Assembly: GCA_038025085.1 (NCBI GenBank)
Contig: CM076146.1
Location: forward strand, 25,428,501 to 25,492,500
Source of the DNA: Tetragonia tetragonoides
Lineage: Eukaryota > Streptophyta > Magnoliopsida > Caryophyllales > Aizoaceae
Length of the DNA: 64,000 nucleotides
Reading direction: 5' to 3'
Position numbers and translations under genes: made by a program. Shown here in pieces: positions 58,703-64,000 of the stretch (position 1 is the first letter of the stretch; the number at the start of each line of letters is the position of its first letter). Below the pieces are notes generated by a model. That model ran no database searches and was not told the DNA's origin. It saw nothing but the letters and a program-made list of their open reading frames with translations.

Positions 58703-59464
58703 TTCCTTGGGTTACTCAAATCGGATAAAGGAGCTCCCTCATCCAGATATAAAAAGATTTGCATAGTTTTTTTCTTGGCAACTTGAACTATGTTTACATG
58801 TTAAAACCAGATAAATTTGCAAAATTTACTAGTTGGAATGGAGAAAAATGATTTCAAGTCCTTCAGAAGTACAAGTCAGGTTATGCATACCATGCAGTGA
58901 TATGTTACTCCTTGGCTTACAGCATCTCAATTCGAGAATGCCTTCCAGTTCAGATGATCACTGGATCTCAAGCTCTCCATGAGAAAATTAAACTGTGATA
59001 TACCAATGAAAATGGTAAACAGAATTGCTAAACCGTAAGAAGAAAAATATGACGAACCCAAATTTCGCTTTCACTTCATAAATCATAATGTCAAATTACT
59101 GCTGATAATTATATAGAACAAAGGTATGTGAAAGAAGAAATCCCTGGGGGCAGGGGGGTGAACATAGATGCAAAGGGCCCTCTCTACTATATAGGTAGAG
59201 CCTGAGAATTTACATCCACCCTTTACCTCTCTGGTTTTTCCGTTTGACTCCGCCATTGCTAAGCTTTGCTTATGGCTGCTAATACCCCATTCCTAATCTT
59301 TGTACATCAATATAGAGGTGACTATAGAGCATAAATGACAATAATGAGAAACAGAAACTGTGGCGAACTGAGGAAGCACAGCTAGTAGGAAATAATATCT
59401 ACATGTCTTCCTTCTCTATGGAGTGGGCTAAAAGTTGCTCAGGCACTTCATTGTTGGTTTAAAC
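58703..59464. other. 3' regions of the convergent TKPR2 and GATA genes
   Basis: The two genes point at each other with 762 bp between stop codons. No other gene is seen; both 3'UTRs and terminators should lie here. Confidence 0.6.
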
Positions 59465-62400
59465 TCATGCTGGCTGCCCACTCTTACCAGAAAGTGCACA
59501 TTTCTCAGTTTTGCTAGAATTACTCTTTCTCATCTGTTGTACTTTCTTGGGCAAATGAGAGTGCAAAGAAGGATCATATGTCGGACTCCTTATAGGACGG
59601 TACTCAGGGAAGAGCCTACCATGCCTGTATTGGACGCCACATGCATTGCAAAGGGTACATCGTCCCATTGGGCCCTCCCTCCACTGAGGTGTGGTTGTTG
59701 ATTCGCAATGCAGGCACTTCTTCACTGGCTTCTCTGGCAGTTTCTGTCTTGCGATCGGTTGTGGATCAGGGTTCTGGTCCATCTCCCCAGAGCCTGATCG
59801 AAGCAAATCGCTTACTTTTTTTGTCCGTACCTGCTTCGCCGAAATTGGCTCACCTAATTCATCCAATAGAGGACACTCAACATAACTCCCACATTGAAAG
59901 GACTCATTTTGCTCTGTAGAAAAGAGTGCAGTGCCTAAAGATTGAACACCTTTGTTAGATTTGCGTTGTACAGAACGACGACGATGTTTGCTTCGAGCAC
60001 GCTTGATAGCCCTTTTTTTCACATTGGAGTATGACCTCCTTCTTGGAATGAAAGAAACTGGACTTGAAGTCTGAGATTGGTCAAGAGAAGAAGCCTTCAA
60101 CGAGGAACAGCTTTCTTTTGCAAAGGCCATACTTTTTTGGGCAAATGAGAGCCTACTCATTCTCATCTCCTCTACTTTCTTGGGCAAATGAGAGTGCAAG
60201 GAAGGATCATATGTCGGACTCTTTAAAGGACGATACTCAGGGAAGAGCCTACCATTTCTGTATTGGACACCACATGCATTGCAAAGGGTAAATCGTCCTA
60301 TTGGGCCTTCCCTCCACTGAGGGGTCCTTGTTGATTCGCAGTGTAGGCACTTCTTGACTGGCTTCTGTGAAAGTTTCGGTGTCGGGATCAGTTGTGGCTC
60401 ATGGTTCTGGTCCTTCTCACAGGAGCCCGATTGAAGCAAATCACTCATCCTTTGGAGAACAGAAACTGGGCTTGAAGTCTGAGATTGGGCTATACAAGTA
60501 TCCTGTGAGGAACAACTTTCTTTCGCAAAGGCCATACCTCCATCAGAGACGGAATTGCCATCAAAATTTGACGGTTTCACTTGATCAACAGTGCATTCAA
60601 ACTGCAATAAGATTAAAGGAAAAATGAAAATTGAAAAAATCTAACGTTAGAAATTGTCCTAAATTGACAGAGGTCAACATGTAATTGATACAGCACCTGT
60701 CTTATTAGTAGTGCAGTGCTAAGCTATATAAAGACCTTCCTAAGCGCTACTGCTTACAAATAAAGATAGCAAACTCTACTGGAGTTGAGGCATATGATAC
60801 TATCACGTCAGCAAGCTGCTTGGGAGAGGAAATGAAAGCACATGCAATATCAGATCCGCCAGGGTACCATAAGCATACCAGCCAAATTTTTGGCCCTTCT
60901 ACGAAAGACTTTTATCCCATAAAGTTTCAGTAAAATCATACGATAAATGATTCCACCTTGGATAATGAATGTCAGCACGAATTTCTTGCAACCTGAGCAC
61001 TACTTGATATCTCTATTTTAAAGACCTGTGTAAGTTGTAACCTTTCAATTTTAGCCTAGCTTCCATATATTCTATTACATTTGAAGCAATGTCAAATAGT
61101 GAAGCATGCGTGCAAAACAGTCTCTTATCAATGTTATTATGACTCTTTCCAAAATTGAATCTGCTTTAGAAAACAAAACTACTGCTCTACTGCAGCAACC
61201 TCACTACCCGAACATACATACTCAAAAAAGTTCAGAATTCAGGTGTGCCACACAAACTAAAATGCTTCCAGAGGACTCATTTTGAATTGGTGTTGAGATC
61301 TAATGAGCAAATATACCCAGATCCCTATCTCTATCAGGAACCTCTTCAGAGCATGACACGCCTGGAACACCAAGACAGCAACAAATGTAATTGCAAATGT
61401 CCAAATTGTCAAGTTTTGGAGTAACAAACAAAAACTTGCAAGTATATCAAAAGCAACAAGAGAGACTAAAGAACAACTTCTCAAACAAAAGCTAACAATG
61501 ATTAGGAAAAACTGAATCAATTTCACAAATATAAATCTAGCAGAAGAAAAGAGATGTGCTTAAATTAATCATGATGTTCAAGGCAACCATGAGTCAGAAG
61601 GATTGAAATTTGAATCTGAAAAGCATGGAGAAACCAATTATAAACATTTACTTCTCCGTGATGAGACAAACAATGTGCAAAAAACAATACTATGCAGAGG
61701 CACAACTGATCTGATAGATTTGATAACGTTTGAAACCCACAAAAAGAAATAGAAAAGAAAAGAAACCCTTTAAAAATTGCCCCCGACTCCATCAGATTTG
61801 CAATTGAATCTATATCGAGTTTTTGGTTGTTTAATCGATTGGTTTAGGTAATAGGTAGGGAATCACAGACAAGTAAAAGTATGACAGTAGCACTATCTTT
61901 CACCCTCCATAATCAATATGCTTGGAATTTGTTGATAAATAACATTAGAGCTCATTTGTCTTTACACCAAAGATAAATTAAATTGAAGAAAACTAGATCG
62001 AAGCAGTCATACTTGGATTGGTTGTATACTTGTATTGATATCATCACGAAAAGCAACCCTTTATTACTCCTGAAAAAGCTAACACTACCATTCCACTTAC
62101 CTAGCAGTTAGTCACTTCTATAATGATTTGGAGAATAATCGTCTTAGATGTAACCAACAACCAACATGCTTAGCAAAAAAAACTGAACAACCAACAATAA
62201 GGAACTGTAGCTAGTATGCAAGGAACCACATGATACACTTCGGTGACATTTCAATCCAATAAACAAACCAGTAGTTTGAAAAATGGCAACTAGCCATCTC
62301 CTTAACATCAGTCCAGATCACCCAGAAGACACTCTGTCAACAGGCTTTGGGCAAATGGTAATAAGAATAAACATTCAACAAAAGCGTATCAATAAATAAG

Positions 62401-63722
62401 CTTCGAATGTACAAATTAGAGGACAGGCTTTGTTTCCACAAGGAAGAAAACATTACAAACAAAATTCAAACAAACCTCCCAATCCCTATGAATGACTGAA
62501 GAGTAACACCTCAACCATCCTGGCGCCATAAAACCCCAAATCAAAGCCAAGAAGATGACTTTCCTCCTAGCTCAATTGGAAAGCTCAACCACAAAAGATT
62601 CTTGCATTATATTCTAACCATTAGACCAAATAGGCAGAACTAGCACATCCATATCCACATCAAAGAATAACAGTCTCATTAGGTCTCAATCTCAAAATAA
62701 AATTACAGTCGAAGCAAAAGATAAATTTAACTATGGAGTGAGCTTCAGCATTCCAGAACCCAGAGAAAGTAGCAACAAGGTGAGAGTAGAAAGATAAACA
62801 CCCAAAACTATGAACTGTCCACACCCTAAACCCTACAATAGAGAACATGAGAAACAGAAAAATTGTCGCGTATTTGAGGAAAAAGTCCTAGTTCGTCCAT
62901 CTACGTACTGAGCGCCACTCTTGCAAAATGAAAATTCCATGACACATTTCCTCCATTAAGATAATACAGGTGAGACATAGGAGCATTGTATCTGTGGGCG
63001 GATGATAAATGGGAAAAGAACACACATCCTCCCCAAAAAAAAAGCACCTTATTCCTAAATCCACAAGAACCACCTCAGAACAACCAAGGGCAGGTTCCAT
63101 ATAGTGTCATATCAAGATGTACACGTTTTATTACCGACATTGGCAACTTAGATGCCACTTTTGAAGGATCTTATTGCCCAAAGCTAGCTATGACAAACAA
63201 AGTCATCAGCATATGCATTTCACACTACGATTTTTCAATATGTAGCACATAATAACTACCAAAGATCACATTTTTTTAACACGAGAAAACATGGAAATAC
63301 AAATTCAGAAACCACATTTCATAATTAACAGGCAAAATAAAAAATAACTAAATAATTTAACTTTGCTCAACTATTGAATATAACTATGTAGTTCCAAAAG
63401 ATGAACTTAAAAAGGCCAATCAAAGGCTAATAGAACTTACAGCTGGTATGAAATTCCAATCAAGCCCTTCATTGGATTCTGCCATGGCCTCATCATCTTC
63501 AGGTTTGCTGAGCCAGAGTTCATCATCTAACCTACTATATTCACCCATCAATTGCCCATATTGATTGATGATATTGATACCCAAATCCAAGTCTTGCCCA
63601 TTTGAGAATAAGTCAATGGGTATTTGCTCATCTTTGATTTGATGGCCATTGCTCAACATTCCAATGCAATCACCACCTTCTTGCCCTGAATCTGCAAGAC
63701 CTGATTTTTTTGAAGCAGCCAT
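59465..63722 (-). CDS. Class-A GATA transcription factor with two zinc fingers
   Basis: Two exons on minus: 63722-63441 (94 codons) and 60601-59465, phase 0, giving 472 aa; intron 63440-60602. Exon 1 is acidic ([13 protein letters not shown]..., [22 protein letters not shown]), like the activation regions of plant class-A GATA factors. Exon 2 encodes two GATA fingers of CX2C-X18-CX2C form: Cys179/182/201/204 and Cys390/393/412/415, each followed by QYR(N/H)GRLFPEYRP(L/I). An internal duplication also repeats [21 protein letters not shown](Q/R)SGS and [16 protein letters not shown]. Between the fingers lies a basic stretch ([20 protein letters not shown]), a likely nuclear localisation signal. 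Class-A members normally have one finger. Exon 2 has no ATG at its start (60607 is TTG), so the exon 1 join is needed. Confidence 0.9.
60602..63440 (-). other. 2.8-kb intron of the GATA gene
   Basis: Donor GCT|GTAAGT at 63440 and acceptor TTGCAG at 60602, both strong. The interior is AT-rich with short anonymous frames only (61257-61526, 61565-61792, 62888-63100 and others). No embedded gene or transposon ends are recognised. Confidence 0.75.
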
Positions 63723-64000
63723 TGCTGAAAATATATGAGCTTGATCTCTCTGTACAAAAACCCTGGATCTTTGATCTTTGTAGCAATAGAAAACCCTTTT
63801 AGTTTTTTGTTTTTCTTTTTAATCTCAACAATTGATGAAAACCCTTGTCAGTTCAGTGCCGCAAAGTAAAACAGGAAATTCTTCCCTATTATGGGTTTGG
63901 AAACGTCCAAGGTAATATGGGAATGGGACTATGGGAAATTGGGAAACGAACAATAAAAGTGGTCATTTAGAAGGGTTAGTCAAATTACTACAAGTATGAG
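63723..64000. other. 5'UTR and promoter of the GATA gene
   Basis: Directly upstream of the ATG at 63722. No clear TATA box. The string AATGACCACTTTTATTG near 63950-63970 (minus) is unremarkable. Confidence 0.45.

Noticed and set aside
60602..60607. Start of exon 2 of the GATA gene read as an independent start
   Set aside because: The codon is TTG, not ATG, and a strong acceptor (TTGCAG) ends there; exon 1 at 63441-63722 joins in phase.
1..64000. tRNA or rRNA genes
   Set aside because: No cloverleaf with both box A and box B, and no rRNA core sequence, was seen, other than the decayed SINE head near 54500.

Overview
The window is nuclear DNA of a flowering plant, almost certainly a eudicot. 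Genes have several spliceosomal introns with GT..AG borders, intergenic DNA is AT-rich, and plant-specific families are present (CLE peptide, FLX-like coiled coil, KCS, TKPR2, plant class-A GATA). MITEs, a SINE-like fragment, an L1-type LINE and a very large Tat/Retand-type Ty3/gypsy element fill much of the rest. The species cannot be read from sequence alone. Retand-like elements were first described in Silene, so Caryophyllales is a weak guess only.

Layout. 1-5.4 kb: FLX-like gene on +, preceded by a 163-bp tandem duplication. 5.6-7.6 kb: three MITEs. 8.9-9.5 kb: a three-exon CLAVATA3-type CLE peptide gene on -. 11,670-28,484: a complete 16.8-kb LTR retrotransposon on - (LTRs of 585 and 589 bp, 5-bp target duplication CCTCT). 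It holds broken gag-pol genes, a spliced antisense ORF, three tandem-repeat arrays, and a nested insert of about 3.7 kb that looks like mitochondrial DNA and carries an RT-like ORF. 29.2 kb: a small unknown gene on +. 31.1-34.7 kb: homocysteine S-methyltransferase on -, seven exons. 37.4-39.2 kb: a 3-ketoacyl-CoA synthase on - broken by a nonsense codon and a frameshift. 43.8-45.4 kb: NMD3 on -, no intron in the coding region. 47.4-52.4 kb: an L1-type LINE on +, nearly full length but dead, with a 15-bp target duplication. 57.0-58.7 kb: tetraketide alpha-pyrone reductase 2 on +, six exons. 59.5-63.7 kb: a two-exon class-A GATA factor on - that carries two zinc fingers through an internal duplication.

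The host genes do not form a pathway. They cover meristem signalling (CLV3), flowering or chromatin (FLX-like), methionine recycling (HMT), lipid elongation (KCS remnant), ribosome export (NMD3), pollen-wall synthesis (TKPR2) and transcription (GATA). The most unusual items are the two-finger GATA protein, the spliced antisense ORF of the retrotransposon with its own TATA-like box, the organelle-like nested insert with its RT-like ORF and a perfect 58-bp palindrome, the doubly broken KCS gene, and the CLV3 peptide with Ala where Val is usual.
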